Origin: Brachionus plicatilis
Lineage: Eukaryota; Rotifera; Eurotatoria; Ploima; Brachionidae
Direction of reading: 5' to 3'
Assembly (NCBI GenBank): GCA_010279815.1
Contig: QEOQ01000667.1
Coordinates: 244,486-269,386, forward strand
DNA: 24,901 nt
Part shown: piece after piece, positions 1 through 10,690 of the stretch
Layout of the letters: each line of letters opens with the position of its first letter
How positions within the stretch are numbered: the first letter of the stretch is position 1
Position numbers and translations under genes: made by a program
The notes under the pieces: model-generated
Databases searched by the model: none
What the model saw: the letters and a program-made list of their open reading frames with translations, nothing else
Told to the model about the DNA's origin: nothing

Positions 1-547
1 CTCTTTTTTAATATGTCAAAATAAAAAATTTGAATAAAGTTTTTGTCAGCATGTCCTGAGGGGTTTTTAAATATTTTTCTAATTCTAAGAGTACAAGAAA
101 TGTTTTGTGAAAAATGTGGAGTTAAAATGACTAAGAGAAGATACTGAGCTTGTCCAAATAAATGTGGTAAAAAATAAAATTTTTTGTGGTAGAAATAAAA
201 ATAAAGTTTTTTTTTAATACTTTATGTATTTTTCTAATTAATTTGGTGTCAATGTGAAAAAGAAAGTGTCATATTATTTTTTTATTTTTTTTCTTATTAA
301 TTAGTGTTATTCTAATAAAAATGGTGTAAAAAAATTAAATTTTTGGGTATTTTATTCAATATTTGTGGTATATAAAATAATTAAGTCATTCTAAGATCTG
401 TAAAATAGTAAAATTCTTTTTTTTATTAGTGTTTAAAAGATAATATAAATTTTTTTTATAAATATTTTATAACCTCTGGGTAATAAAATTTCAAAGTCTT
501 AAGTAACTTATTTACAACCCTACAAAAAATAAAAATTCCAAAATTAC
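1..547. other. AT-rich stretch without recognisable exon
   Basis: Lies downstream of the last visible exon of the aerolysin-like gene on the minus strand. I looked for a phase-0 acceptor followed by coding sequence continuing the pore domain and found none. It is probably intron, or the gene is truncated. A plus-strand frame at 100-144 has two CxxC-like cysteine pairs but is broken by a stop. Confidence 0.5.
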
Positions 548-1383
548 TTTAACATTGCTTTCAATTGACCAACTCATTTCTTCCTGTATACTTTTAGACA
601 GACCTTTATCGATAGAATATTCATGTCTGAAACCAGCACCAGCTTCGGCCACAACACCCGGTAGTTGAATTTCAAGCGAAACATCTCCGCTACGCTCGGA
701 TACGTAGCCCTCTGAAATTTGAATTTCACAAGTAGAAGTAGTCTTGCGTTCAGTTCTCAATAAATATTCCTGTTCATGGTTGGTATCGTTGACAAATTGT
801 GAACTGAATAGAATGGCTGATTTCGGTGCCTTTGGTACCATGTCATTTTGATATTTTGTATCACAGTGACGGACTCTAGTTAAAGAAAAAAAAATGAATC
901 AAAACAAAAATAATTTTTCAAAATTTTTAAAACCTCAATTTCTTATAATCAATCAGCTTAGTCAGATCTGGCCAACTGTTGCCTTTACACACATTTTTGT
1001 AGTCTTTATCTCTCGATTTAAACAAATTTTTGGCATATTCTTCGACTACTTCGTCAATATAGACAATACTCATCCCCGACGACTTTTTCTAGATGAAATA
1101 AAAATTTCCTATTTATCTTTTTACTCTAAAAAATAAACTAAATTCTACAGTTCAATTTACAAAAAAAAAACTAAAACTAAAACAATAGATAAAATAAAAA
1201 TAACTAGATCTACAAATAGCTAAAATACAAAGTTAAAATAGAAATGGAACTAACTTCAACATTGATCGACTTTTCCGAAGAAGTGTCATTAATCATTGAA
1301 CTTGAAATCAGCTTGTTTACAATGCTATCTTGGCTATCATTATTACTAAAACCAGTAATATTTTTAAGTGTTGTCAATGACAT
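548..1383 (-). CDS. Aerolysin-like (ETX/MTX2-type) beta-pore-forming protein, 5' part, three exons
   Basis: Three exons join in frame: 1383-1255 (43 codons, ATG at 1383), 1088-934 (51 codons plus 2 nt) and 875-548 (1 nt plus 109 codons). Introns begin GT and end AG, and phases agree (0, then 2). About 204 residues are encoded, with no stop before the last donor (GTAATT at 547). Exon 3 resembles the start of an aerolysin/epsilon-toxin fold: an EQEY..RTERKT stretch (strands rich in Thr/Ser), an amphipathic GY...LEIQLPG segment, then AGF and an EEMSWSIES stretch like the E-E-x-T/S-W-x-v-x-S pattern of invertebrate members. Such proteins oligomerise and insert a beta-barrel into membranes; many animals carry them, probably for defence or feeding. 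No signal peptide is seen at the Met start. The remaining pore-domain exons are not found at 1-547, so they lie off the left edge or are lost. Family assignment is from motif recall and is moderate. Confidence 0.5.
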
Positions 1384-1496
1384 TATTTTTTTTAATGAAC
1401 TAAAAATTTAAACTAAATTTTATATTAATCTAAAAAAAAATTTTAAAAATAAATTTTTTTTTCAAAAGTATATAAGAATGTTTCTAACGCTACAGT

Positions 1497-1504
1497 GTTT
1501 TATA
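1497..1504 (-). promoter_or_regulatory. Candidate TATA box for the aerolysin-like gene
   Basis: On the minus strand this reads TATAAAAC, a close match to the TATA consensus. It lies about 115 bp upstream of the ATG at 1383, which would put transcription start near 1470 and leave a 5' UTR of about 90 nt. A second TATATA lies at about 1469-1474. In such AT-rich DNA the motif is common, so support is weak. Confidence 0.3.
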
Positions 1505-3031
1505 TTGACAGGTGACAAGTTATTCAATCAAGACCCAGTCGAATTCTGAGAATTTAATTTGGGCTGATTGTGAATTGAATTGGGACATTACAGCTGGTTA
1601 TCAATGTCTGAAAGGCCCAAAATTCGGTCACCAACAATAGGCTCATGAATATTCACTAATTACTATTCTTTTCAATTCCAGACCAGAAAATTCTAATTTT
1701 TAATTCGTTCTAGATTCTTGATAATATGTTTTAAAATTAAAAACTGCATGAATATAAATCAAAAAATGTTTCAGACTTTTAATGAGATAAATGGGAAAAA
1801 TAAAAGAATTTTATTATTAAAAGATAATTTTTTTACTCTCTTTTTAATCGGATTAAACAGAGAATTAAAATGAAAAAAATGTTTGCGCCAAGTCACGCTT
1901 TTATAGGAACAAGACCCCTAGCTGGTTGTTTTTTTAGGTTACGGAAAACCTATGAACAAAAATTCCAAGGTTTTAATTATTTCTAAATACTCAAACAATA
2001 CTTCTCTAAACCATTCAAAGTATTAATTAAAAAATAACTTTATCGTTCGGAATTTATTTTACTTTCAATTAAGAACGACTCGGTTAATCCGTTTTCTTTT
2101 AATCAGCCACCGTAAAGCAGCCAAAAAAAACAATACCTTGAAAGTTTTCCCCAAACAGTTCTCAGTGTTTATTTTTGTTCGCTCAATCGGAATAATCTGT
2201 CAGACCTAATCCCTGGATGATCAGTCATTGAATTTTGTCATTTTCTAAAATCATAAATTCAGTTCACTTAACATTAAAACAAAATGATAAAAAAATATAT
2301 TCAAAGATAAAAATAATTGAACTTTTAACAGCTTAAATGTTGTGTCGAAAAATGTATTGACAAAAAATAAAATGATTTCTAACAGAATAAAAATAATGCT
2401 ATGTTTTTTTTTTTCAAAAGTATTAATTGCATTTTAAATGTCAACCTGTTTCATTAAAAAATAAAAATCTCATTTTTAAAGTACCATTTCTTTATTTTAT
2501 GCTTTATGAGTTCGATCATTAACGATTATTTTTTCAAGAAAATTTAATCGAATTAGAAAAAATAACATTTCTTTTAACGAGATTTTTGTTATTTTGGCTT
2601 TTCGTTGCTGGCCAAATAGTCCAATTTTGGTCTTAATTGAATTTTGAAGGCCATTAGAACGGCTATTGACACAAATTCGATTTTAAAAATTTGATCTTTT
2701 CGTGAAAAACCACTCGAAAATAAATGTCTTCTTAACTATCTTGAAGCAATTTAGAAAAAAATTTATATAAACTGGCCAAATTTTGGTTGACCTGTATTTG
2801 TAGTTGAAAATATTTGCTTTCGGATTCCATGCAAAATGCGGAAAATAAACCTCTAGTCCTTTTATACACGAAATATTTTCAAATAAACATTTATTTAAAA
2901 CAATTTCCGTCTCAATCAGCATACCGCTTTGGTATTACAAATTGAGAATTTTGTTTGAAATAGGAATATTTGAATAGAAAAAATAAAAAAGTCGAATGAA
3001 ATTTAATGACCAGCTTCTTTTTGTTTCTATT
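1505..3031. other. Intergenic region, less AT-rich than its surroundings in 1505-2240
   Basis: No gene is supported. 1505-1700 and 1880-2240 contain noticeably more G and C than the flanks (for example CGAATTCTGAG, GACCCCTAGCTGG, CAGCCACCGTAAAGCAGCC). This could be the upstream control region of the minus-strand gene at 1383 or an old transposon remnant. Reading frames here are short and unrecognised. The open frame at 2683-2922 (minus) has no family resemblance and looks like chance. Confidence 0.4.
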
Positions 3032-3107
3032 CAAAATTTAAATTTGAAGCTACCTGCCGACGAAATTCAATATTTATAGTTTATTGAATTTTGAAATTTA
3101 AATTTTG
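3032..3107. repeat. Small two-level inverted repeat
   Basis: The outer arms 3032-3045 and 3094-3107 are perfect 14-bp complements (CAAAATTTAAATTT). An inner hairpin pairs AATTCAATA with TTATTGAATT around 3064-3090. Probably a small foldback remnant. Confidence 0.5.
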
Positions 3108-3603
3108 TTTTAATCCCTTACAAATTTATTTTTGCTATTTAAAATTAATAATTAATAAAAATTTTAGCGCAAGTCAAAACGACAAAACCCTGTTCGCCAA
3201 ATTCACCTAAATTAGCCTTGCTAAAAACAAAAATATTGGATCCAAAGGTTAATTTTGCTTTTTTAAGTTAATTTTTCAATATGAACACTTTTGAAAAATT
3301 AAATAAAAAATTTATCACAAATTTTGGTCCCTATTTTTTTAAAAAAATTTAAAGTTTTGGCAGATAAATAGTAAAATAATTGACTATTCTGGGAATTCAG
3401 GAGATGGTGCGGATATTAGCCCTTTTATTTAAATTTTAAAAAAAAATCTAAAACTACACGTAAATTTAACTTTAGAATTAGAAAATGATGAGTAAATTTT
3501 TGATTAATTTTTTATTTAAAAAAAAATATATATAATTTATATCGATTGTTCCAGTGTTTTATGTTTAACTAGGTAAAAAATTCAGATAAATTTGGCTTAC
3601 AGG

Positions 3604-3879
3604 GTTTAGACTTTTGAAAAAAAAACAAAAAATTTTTTTAATTATTTATTCTATCCGAATAAACTAGCGATTAGAGAAAAAAAATTAAAATAAATGAATA
3701 TAGAAAATTAGAAAATAAAATTGTGATCTCAAAATATTTTTAATTTTTCTTTTGACTTTTTTTGAGACCACAATTTTATTTTCTAATTTTCTATATTCAT
3801 TTTTTTTAATTTTTTTTGTCTAATCGCTAGCTAATTCGGAATTTAAAAAATTTTTGTTTTTTTTTCAAAAGTCCAAATA
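3604..3879. repeat. Long foldback (hairpin) element, arms about 120 bp
   Basis: Arm 1 (about 3604-3734) is complementary to arm 2 (about 3757-3879) with only a few mismatches and short indels, around a loop of about 22 bp. Landmarks shared by the arms are GACTTTTGAAAAAAAAAC at the outer end, TAGCGATTAGA in the middle, and AATGAATATAGAAAATTAG near the loop. The sequence is not explained by simple AT bias because long mixed-sequence blocks are shared. It is most likely a foldback MITE. A transcript across it would give a long double-stranded RNA. I found no convincing target-site duplication. Confidence 0.8.
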
Positions 3880-4797
3880 GGGCTGAATTTAAAACTATTT
3901 CTTAAAAATAAATTTAATTTTTGAATTAAAATTCCTAACTACCAAAGTTAAAAATCCTTCTAATATTTTTAAAAAATTTTTTTTTTAATACTTCAAATCA
4001 AAAGGCCAAAAATTCGATCAATTTTGTCCAAACGAAACAAGCATCAAATTCAAAGAAAAAATCTCTTAAAATTGAAAATCCTATTTATAATTTAAATTAA
4101 AAAGCTGATAAACAAGCATTACTAATTTTGTTTAATTAGTTTTAAAAAGTGTTAGATAAGCAATGCCGGAAAATTTATTAAAAACACAAAATTTTGATTA
4201 AAAAAAATTTAAATTTCCTTTAATCCACAGAGCACATTAATAAAAAAAGCTTCTCTTTTAAAATAATTAATCACTGCGCTGAGGCATCGGAATAATATCC
4301 AATTAATAATTCGATAAAGCAAAAATAAGAACGCTCATGATGGAATCAAAAATAAAAGGTTGATTATGAAATTTGATGAATATTAATCACCAAAATATTT
4401 CCATTTAGATGAGAATTCTTCAACTTGTTTTATTATCAAACTCGATAAACATAAAATGTGTTAACTTTTAAAGAAAAATGCCTCACTAGTAAAGAAAAAA
4501 TATAAATTTGTAATCTATGCTCCGAAGTGTTTGTTTAAGATAATTGAATTCATGCTGAATTTAAGCCAACACTTGTTAATTAAAAAAATATTTTCTGCTA
4601 AAATATTAAAGTATTAGGAAGAAAAAATGATAAAATCTAATCAAATAAATCAATGAATTTCTAATATTAATATTAATTTTATCTTTGAACTGGCATGGCT
4701 ACAAAGAATAAACGTCTAGAAGCAGGTTGAATTTAGAACCGATTAAAAATCAGTTTAGTTATTTTTTATCTATTCAAATAAGCTGTAATCTGAGTTT
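3880..4797. other. AT-rich intergenic, nothing recognised
   Basis: No open frame, RNA gene or clear repeat was seen on either strand. Confidence 0.4.
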
Positions 4798-4925
4798 AAT
4801 GTTTTCCACTTAAAAAATCAAGATTTCATTAATGCGTTTCAATCAAAAATTTGAACAAATAAATAGTCTAATGAGTCTCCTGTTTAATATTTGAAATCTT
4901 GATTTTGAGTGGCATCGTATTTCAT
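4798..4925. repeat. Short inverted-repeat element (MITE-like)
   Basis: CCACTTAAAAAATCAAGATTTCA near 4808-4830 pairs with the complementary TGAAATCTTGATTTTGAGTGG near 4894-4914. The outer TTAATG at about 4798 is matched by CATTAA at about 4923. Arms are about 25-30 bp with a loop of about 60 bp. Confidence 0.5.
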
Positions 4926-5781
4926 TAAGATTTGGCTTTAAGACTGATCCAGTTCTATTAATTTAAATTTGTTTAACAAATTGATATTTACTGTATAAAT
5001 CCGGGCTGGTTTCTTACTTGGAAAAGTTTATTTAGATTAGATTATATTCAAAAGCAACTATAGAACGAAGTAGAACCTCGAGTCAAGTATTTGAAAAATA
5101 AAGTATTTGTAACAACAGTGAAATGATTTAAAGAAAGTTATTTTTTTGATAAATTCTGCTGATAATGAAATGATTAAGAAATAATAAAACAAAAGAAATA
5201 ATTCATAATTTTTATTATATTTACTTAGAATCAAAGAATTTTCTATGAAAATATTTTAAAAATTTTATACAAATTAAATATTGGCTGAAATAACGTATTA
5301 TATTATTTTATGATAAAATAAAATCCCAAAATTAGATATTTATCTAAATCTTGAAATGTGCGATCTGACTATTATGAATTAGGAAACAATTATTCAGGTT
5401 GACCTACAACCAAACTTATCTATTTAAATTAAATATGCAATTAGATAGCATTATTTAATTATTTAAAATTTTTCAATCGACTTAGCTTTGCAGAATCTTT
5501 TTTTTTCTAATTTTTAATTATCTTTTTCTAATTAATATTATTGGAGTGCTTTTCAACTTCATAAAAGATTGATTTTTGTTGATTCTTGTGTCGATTTATT
5601 TTTTTCAAACTAAAAATAGTAAAATTACTACTTTGGCATTACAACAATTATTCTTTATATATTTTTATTTAATTTTTGAGCAAGACAAGGCTTTTTTGGT
5701 GGTAAAAAAATAAATTATTTGAATTAGAGCAATATTTAGATAATTAAGAACATAAGTTATGTCATGAGTGTTGATGAAAAA

Positions 5782-5919
5782 CAGAGTTGTTTAAAAGTCT
5801 CAAAAAAAGTCCAAGTCAAGACTTTTAGAAAAAAAAAATTATATTCTTAGCTCGGACTTCAGAAAAAAAAAGTGCGGACTTGGACTTGACTTGAGACTTG
5901 TGACTTTTAAACAACTCAT
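5782..5919. mobile_element. 138-bp hAT-like MITE (family A) with 8-bp target-site duplication
   Basis: The element starts CAGAGTTGTTTAAAAGTC and ends GACTTTTAAACAACTCAT, giving near-perfect terminal inverted repeats that extend into a long hairpin (AGTCCAAGTCAAG pairs with CTTGACTTG). It is flanked by identical octamers ATGAAAAA at 5774-5781 and 5920-5927. An 8-bp duplication and a CAGAG-type end are hallmarks of hAT transposons (family knowledge). Related ends (AAGTC...ACAACTCTG) recur at 8203-8239, 9331-9365 and 21565-21606. The element has no coding capacity, so it would be mobilised by a transposase elsewhere. Confidence 0.8.
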
Positions 5920-5927
5920 ATGAAAAA

Positions 5928-8202
5928 TCTGAATTTTTTTCTAATTAGGACCTTAAAACAATCTCTAATTTGACATTGGATAAAAAAAATTTAAAAAAAA
6001 ACTTAAATCAAATTTATGAAAAGTATTTAGATTCGGTTATTGGTGTAAGCCATTACCAGTAAGAAAAGCAAGCCTTAGCATGTAAGGTAAAAAAAATTTT
6101 TTTTAATTTATTTTAAAAATTAGAAAAACTAACGTCAAACTTGATTTTAATTGTAAAAATTTTCAAAAAATTAAGCAATGAAAAGAAAAGACACATGCTG
6201 TTTTTTTCCCATAAACGAAGCGACGGATTCAAATAAAACTTTATTCAAATTTTAAATTTTTTAGAATTCAATTTTTACAAAATTTAAGTATCATACTAAA
6301 GATTGATCGAAATTTAATAAATGTATATTTAAATTTGAGTAGTATATAAATAATTTATTTGAACTTTGTTTGAATATGTCATACTTGATTTTGTAGCTTA
6401 CCTTTTTAAACTTGAACTTAAGTTTTATTTATCAGGCCAAACAATTAATTAATCAATTTATTTTATTAAATTATTTTTTTTCCTTTTGTAAATTTATTCT
6501 TCCAAAATTAAAATTTATTTTAAATTTGATCAAAATAAAAAATTAAATATAAATTTAAATATCAAAATTTGATTGTTAAAAAGTTAGTTTTCTTATACCA
6601 TTTTATCTTTTGTTTATTTTTATTATTAAAAAATCGAATATTAGAATATCATTAAGTGAATTCCATTTCATTACTATACAAACTTGTTCAGCCAAAAAAA
6701 ATTCTCTTTTTTTTCTCAATATTATTAAATTATTAGCATTCAAAAAATGATCAATATTTAACGACTAATTTATTCAATTCAAAACACAAAACCACTCTCT
6801 ATATTATATAAATTGAATTTGTTAAATTAATTTAATAATAAAATTTTAAATACTCAAATTTTATTTTGGATCGAACTAAAATTATATTGAATCATTGAGA
6901 ATAATTAGTCAAAAAACATTCACAGTAAAGTATTCACATTTAGTCGTGTATTTAATGATAAATAAAAATCAAAAGATGCTTTAACCAGAAAAGAAGCGAA
7001 AATATTACAAATTTTTAAAATATGTTCTTTAATAAGTGTTGAAAATTTTATTTTTTAAGGAATGTTGGAGTTTGTTTGTTTATTAGAATCATGTTTTTTA
7101 ATCATTTTTTCGTATGCTTTGATTTTTTATATGAATGAAAAAACAGCCTCTCAACATGTATTACTTAAAAATTTCCATGATTAATTGATCTTTATAGTGC
7201 CTCTTTTGCAAAAAACTTAAAAATCAAATTGTTAAACTTAGCATTTTAACAACCTCATTATAAATTGACAAAAAAATATTTTTTATCAATACATTTTATT
7301 ATCATGATCAATATATATTCATTAAATCAAAGCGCAAATTTAAAAATTTTAAATTGATAACTGATGAAAACTTGAAAATTATTTAAACACATTGAGTAAC
7401 TTCAAAAATTGATAAGAACCTGGTATTCATCAGCATAAATTTGATTCAAAAAAAATTCATAAATTTCTTTAAATAGTTTCATAATGAAAAGAAAAAAGAA
7501 AAATTTTAACATTGAATTTTTTCAAAGACTTTGTATCTTGTTAAATTCCGATGCTCATTTATTTTCTTTAGTGTTAATCTCAAAGTTATTTTTATTTGAA
7601 AAGAAAAAATCAACTCGATTAAAAGCAAACAAAAAAGTCAGAGCACATTTCTGAATTTTTTCCAAGGAATATTCAAATATCATTATTATTATTGTTTATT
7701 TCAGTAAACACCACATATGCGATGATAAATAAAAAAAGTCAAGAAATAATAGCGATAGAAAAAAATCATGAATATATTCAAAATTTCAAAAGATAAAATC
7801 GACAAATTCATGGAATAAGCGAGAATGATGATTTAAAACATGAGATAAAATTATTAGTGACACTTAAGAATTTAAGTTTTGTGCATTAATTTTACTGAAA
7901 TAAAATAATTTGACATTTTTTTCCCTTATGCATTCTTCGTGAAGCATTAGGCCTTTAATTTTCCCAAAGCAAAGTCATCATTGAATTTTTAGATATTCTT
8001 TTTAAAATATTGTTTATGAAATTTTAATAAAATACCTTTAAAATTTTGACATTTTTAACACTTTTTTCAACAAAAACTGTTGTGAGAAAGCACAACATTT
8101 TAAATGATTTTAAGTGTCTTGCTCATTAATTTTATGACATTATGAAAAAATAAAAAATCTTAGTCACAACTCTAACTTGGGAGAAAAATAACTAATATTA
8201 AT
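5928..8202. other. AT-rich intergenic region, no gene seen
   Basis: No supported coding sequence or RNA gene. The only structure noted is an imperfect direct repeat, TTTAAGTxTTGTGCATTAATTTTA near 7873-7896 and again near 8109-8135. The rest is A/T-run sequence with short frames only. Confidence 0.4.
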
Positions 8203-8239
8203 TTAAGTCAAATCTGACTTTGACTTTAGAACAACTCTG
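8203..8239. repeat. Family A MITE terminus (fragment)
   Basis: AAGTCAAATCTGACTTTGAC followed by TTTAGAACAACTCTG matches the end of the 5782-5919 element. No matching opposite end was found close by, so it is a solo or degraded end. Confidence 0.5.
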
Positions 8240-9330
8240 GCACATGTAAATTTTCAAGTTTGTGTATTTTTTTGTATTGAAATAGAGTTTCGCCTATGTA
8301 AAGCTTGTTTATCATGCACAAATCTATTAATCTTTCGCCAATAATGTTTCTCTCTCTGCTGATATTGACCAAAATAGAAACATAAAATGTACCTGCGTAA
8401 TTTATAATTTAAATTAATAATGATGATTACAGGAATAATACACTAATTTTAATAATTTTTTTATTTGAATCATGATTTTTGAAAAAGTATCAAAGCAAGT
8501 ATTCGTCACGCATTTTTTTGCGAAGGAATCCCAATTGAAGGAATTTTTCTTTCATTCCGGAATACTGAGCCCAGAGTTTTATATTTGTTTGAAAAATTTA
8601 TTTTAAGTCTAAGCTTTGACCTTTTTGTAAATGTCTGAAATATCTTCCGATTACCTGCATTATCAGATCTAGTACAAATACTTTTTTAAATATTCAGTCT
8701 AGGCCGAGCATAAATGGGCTAAATTACGACACAATGGCGCTGTAATTTTGAACAATAAAGTTCTGTTAAATGTAATAAAAACATTAAAAATAATTATTAA
8801 AAAATTTAATTGCACTAGTTAGAAGAATTAATTTATTTATGATTAAAGACTCTTTATAAATTTGAGATAATAACTCAGAATCTATCAAAGTTCTTCTTTT
8901 CATTCTAGCGACTAGAAAGGAAAAATTAAAATAATTACATAGAGTTAGTAATAAATAAATGACAAAATGAGTAACAATTAAATAAGTCGTGATGATTGGA
9001 GAAATAAAATTAATTTCTTTACTGATTTTAAATTTCTTTGAATTTTTTATTAATTAGGAGTATTATTTATTTATTAAAAATATAGTTTGGGAAAAACCCT
9101 TGCAGATTGGAATGGAACTTGGTCCTTTGTTTCAGCCAAATTTTTTTAATTTCTAAATCAAAAAAGGATTAATGTTATTTAAATAAATAATATTCTAAGA
9201 AAATATTCTGAAAAAAGATAAAATAATAAATTTTTTTTTACATATTTTTGATTATTTATAGCTGATAAAAATAATTTTTTCATAGTTCTTGTTTATTTAA
9301 ATTCACGACTTTAAATTGAAAACTGGAAAT
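8240..9330. other. Intergenic, no gene seen
   Basis: Some mixed-composition patches occur (8280-8400, 8500-8580 and 8700-8760), but no frame or RNA fold was recognised. At 8724-8754, AAATTAC and GTAATTT bracket a GC-richer core, which may be a tiny degraded inverted-repeat element. Confidence 0.35.
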
Positions 9331-9365
9331 ATGACTTGAAGTCACATGACTTATGTACAACTCTG
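9331..9365. repeat. Family A MITE terminus (fragment)
   Basis: GACTTGAAGTCACATGACTT followed by ATGTACAACTCTG matches the end of the 5782-5919 element. Only one end was found. The open frame starting at 9336 runs out of this repeat and is not a gene. Confidence 0.5.
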
Positions 9366-9847
9366 ATGAAGCCGAGTTTTAGAGCGGATTCAAATCAAGC
9401 ATGGAATAGAATCAAATTTCAGATTAATTTAAAATTTTGGATTACCGATCCAAAACTAAGTGGTTTGGAAAAAAATAAAACTTTTGTATCAAAAAAACTT
9501 TATTCTAAATTATTCATTTGACTATTTAGTTAGAATTATTGAAGCTTTAAAAGCTTGGAGTCTATAAAATTTTGTTTTAAAAACATTTTGTTTATCCAAA
9601 TAAATTGTAACCAATGCCACATATATAATGTGTAAAGAGTTTCTCAATGAGAATTCGAAAAATTCAATCAAATTTTTTTAATTAAATCGACAATATCAAT
9701 TTATCTTGTCAATTACAAGATTCTTTAGCTTGAATCTTAAATAATAACTCATTTAACTTTTTTTTTCTAATAAACAAATAAAATATTTTCTTGTTAATCA
9801 AATTGACAATATATAAATTTGAAATAAAATTATTTTTTTCTAAAAAA
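9366..9847. other. Upstream region of the 9848 gene
   Basis: AT-rich. An in-frame ATG at 9791 would add 19 residues, but they are encoded by low-complexity AT-rich sequence that looks like 5' UTR. No clear TATA box, splice acceptor or repeat decides transcription start. Confidence 0.35.
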
Positions 9848-10606
9848 ATGGCTGATAGTGAAAGTGTGTCGATTTTAAAAGAAAATTTAATTGATAAAGA
9901 ATCGAGAGAGGTGACAACACCATCTCGTGATTTAAATGAATCTGACCATAGTGACGAACCATCATCCCCGATAACCAGACACAATCCAGGTCTTCCACTA
10001 AATTCTGAACCGATCATAATCCGCGAACACCCACCAGATTATTTCCCGACAACAACTGAAAATAAAATTTTCACTATAGAAGGAGACAAAACTCCGCCAC
10101 CGCTGAGAAAGTTAATAATTGAAAAACTTCCAAATATTCCAGAAAAACCTCCATCTATAACAGTGGAACGATGGCTATCGTATCCAAAGGTGAGACAAAA
10201 GGTAGTGTTCAATAGGCCTCCTCAATTGGATCCAAGTTTGACTAAGCCAAAAAATTTTATAATTGAATGGCAAGATCCACAAGTTGTGGTTAAGAATGAA
10301 CTAAAATATTTGGGAATAGTTGAGGCTGACCCTTTAGATTATGTCAAAACTCATGGTTCAGAATTAAAAAATTTGGAAGATCTGCCGGAATTTGCGCGAG
10401 AAATTAAAGCTCCGGGTGGTTTAAAACTGGCATCAGAATGCCAAACTGAAGATTTGATTGAATTATATGGGGACGTTGATGCTCTTAGATTAATTGACTT
10501 AGAAAAGGAAGGTTTGGGTGAATATATAAAATTACTCGAAAAAATGGACACTTCTTTTGAATCAAGTGACTTCACCAGTGTTTCAAGTTTGGATTCATGG
10601 AATTAG
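9848..10606 (+). CDS. Uncharacterised 252-aa proline-rich, acidic protein, apparently single exon
   Basis: Uninterrupted frame from ATG 9848 to TAG 10604-10606. I chose 9848 over the upstream ATG at 9791 because A at -3 and G at +4 give a good initiation context and composition changes sharply there. Residues 1-80 are Ser/Asp/Glu/Pro-rich and probably disordered. The middle has related short blocks: RKLIIEKLPNIPEKPP, then ITVERWLSYPKVRQKV, then KPKNFIIEWQDPQV, i.e. alternating hydrophobic-charged stretches separated by prolines. A compact block follows (YLGIVEADPLDYVKTHG, then a GDVDALRLIDLEKEGLGEY stretch). The C-terminus is Ser-rich. There is no signal peptide, membrane segment or catalytic motif. 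The ERWLxYP..R.KV pattern reminds me of uncharacterised proteins in other eukaryotes, but I cannot name the family. Base composition and codons look native. A tRNA-Gly gene faces it 84 bp downstream; the first AATAAA downstream is at 10810, beyond the tRNA. Confidence 0.8.
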   Translation: MADSESVSILKENLIDKESREVTTPSRDLNESDHSDEPSSPITRHNPGLPLNSEPIIIREHPPDYFPTTTENKIFTIEGDKTPPPLRKLIIEKLPNIPEKPPSITVERWLSYPKVRQKVVFNRPPQLDPSLTKPKNFIIEWQDPQVVVKNELKYLGIVEADPLDYVKTHGSELKNLEDLPEFAREIKAPGGLKLASECQTEDLIELYGDVDALRLIDLEKEGLGEYIKLLEKMDTSFESSDFTSVSSLDSWN

Positions 10607-10685
10607 TTTAGAAATTATTCGAGGCTTATGAATGCAAAAAATAGTTGACTTTTTTATTCTTGTTTTAAATGTTTTAGTGTTTTAG

Positions 10686-10690
10686 AAAAA
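10686..10690 (-). terminator. Pol III terminator of tRNA-Gly
   Basis: On the minus strand, TTTTT directly follows the tRNA 3' end, the usual RNA polymerase III stop. Confidence 0.85.

Noticed and set aside
100..170. Plus-strand peptide with two cysteine pairs (MFCEKCG..CPNKCG)
   Set aside because: It is interrupted by TGA and flanked by pure AT-rich sequence; it may be a decayed zinc-ribbon piece but is too short to call.
516..547. A 28-bp GT..AG interval that would splice exon 3 of the aerolysin-like gene to downstream sequence
   Set aside because: 28 bp is too short for a normal intron, and the following phase-0 reading stops after three codons.
894..1136. 80-codon plus-strand open frame
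   Set aside because: It is antisense to exon 2 of the aerolysin-like gene, whose splice sites and phases fit; the plus-strand reading has no family features.
2683..2922. 79-codon minus-strand open frame
   Set aside because: Composition is like random AT-rich DNA, with no motif or splice context.
9336..9521. 61-codon plus-strand open frame
   Set aside because: It starts within a MITE end and has no recognisable content.
9709..10017. 102-codon minus-strand open frame
   Set aside because: Antisense shadow of the 9848-10606 gene.
10351..10575. 74-codon minus-strand open frame
   Set aside because: Antisense shadow of the 9848-10606 gene.
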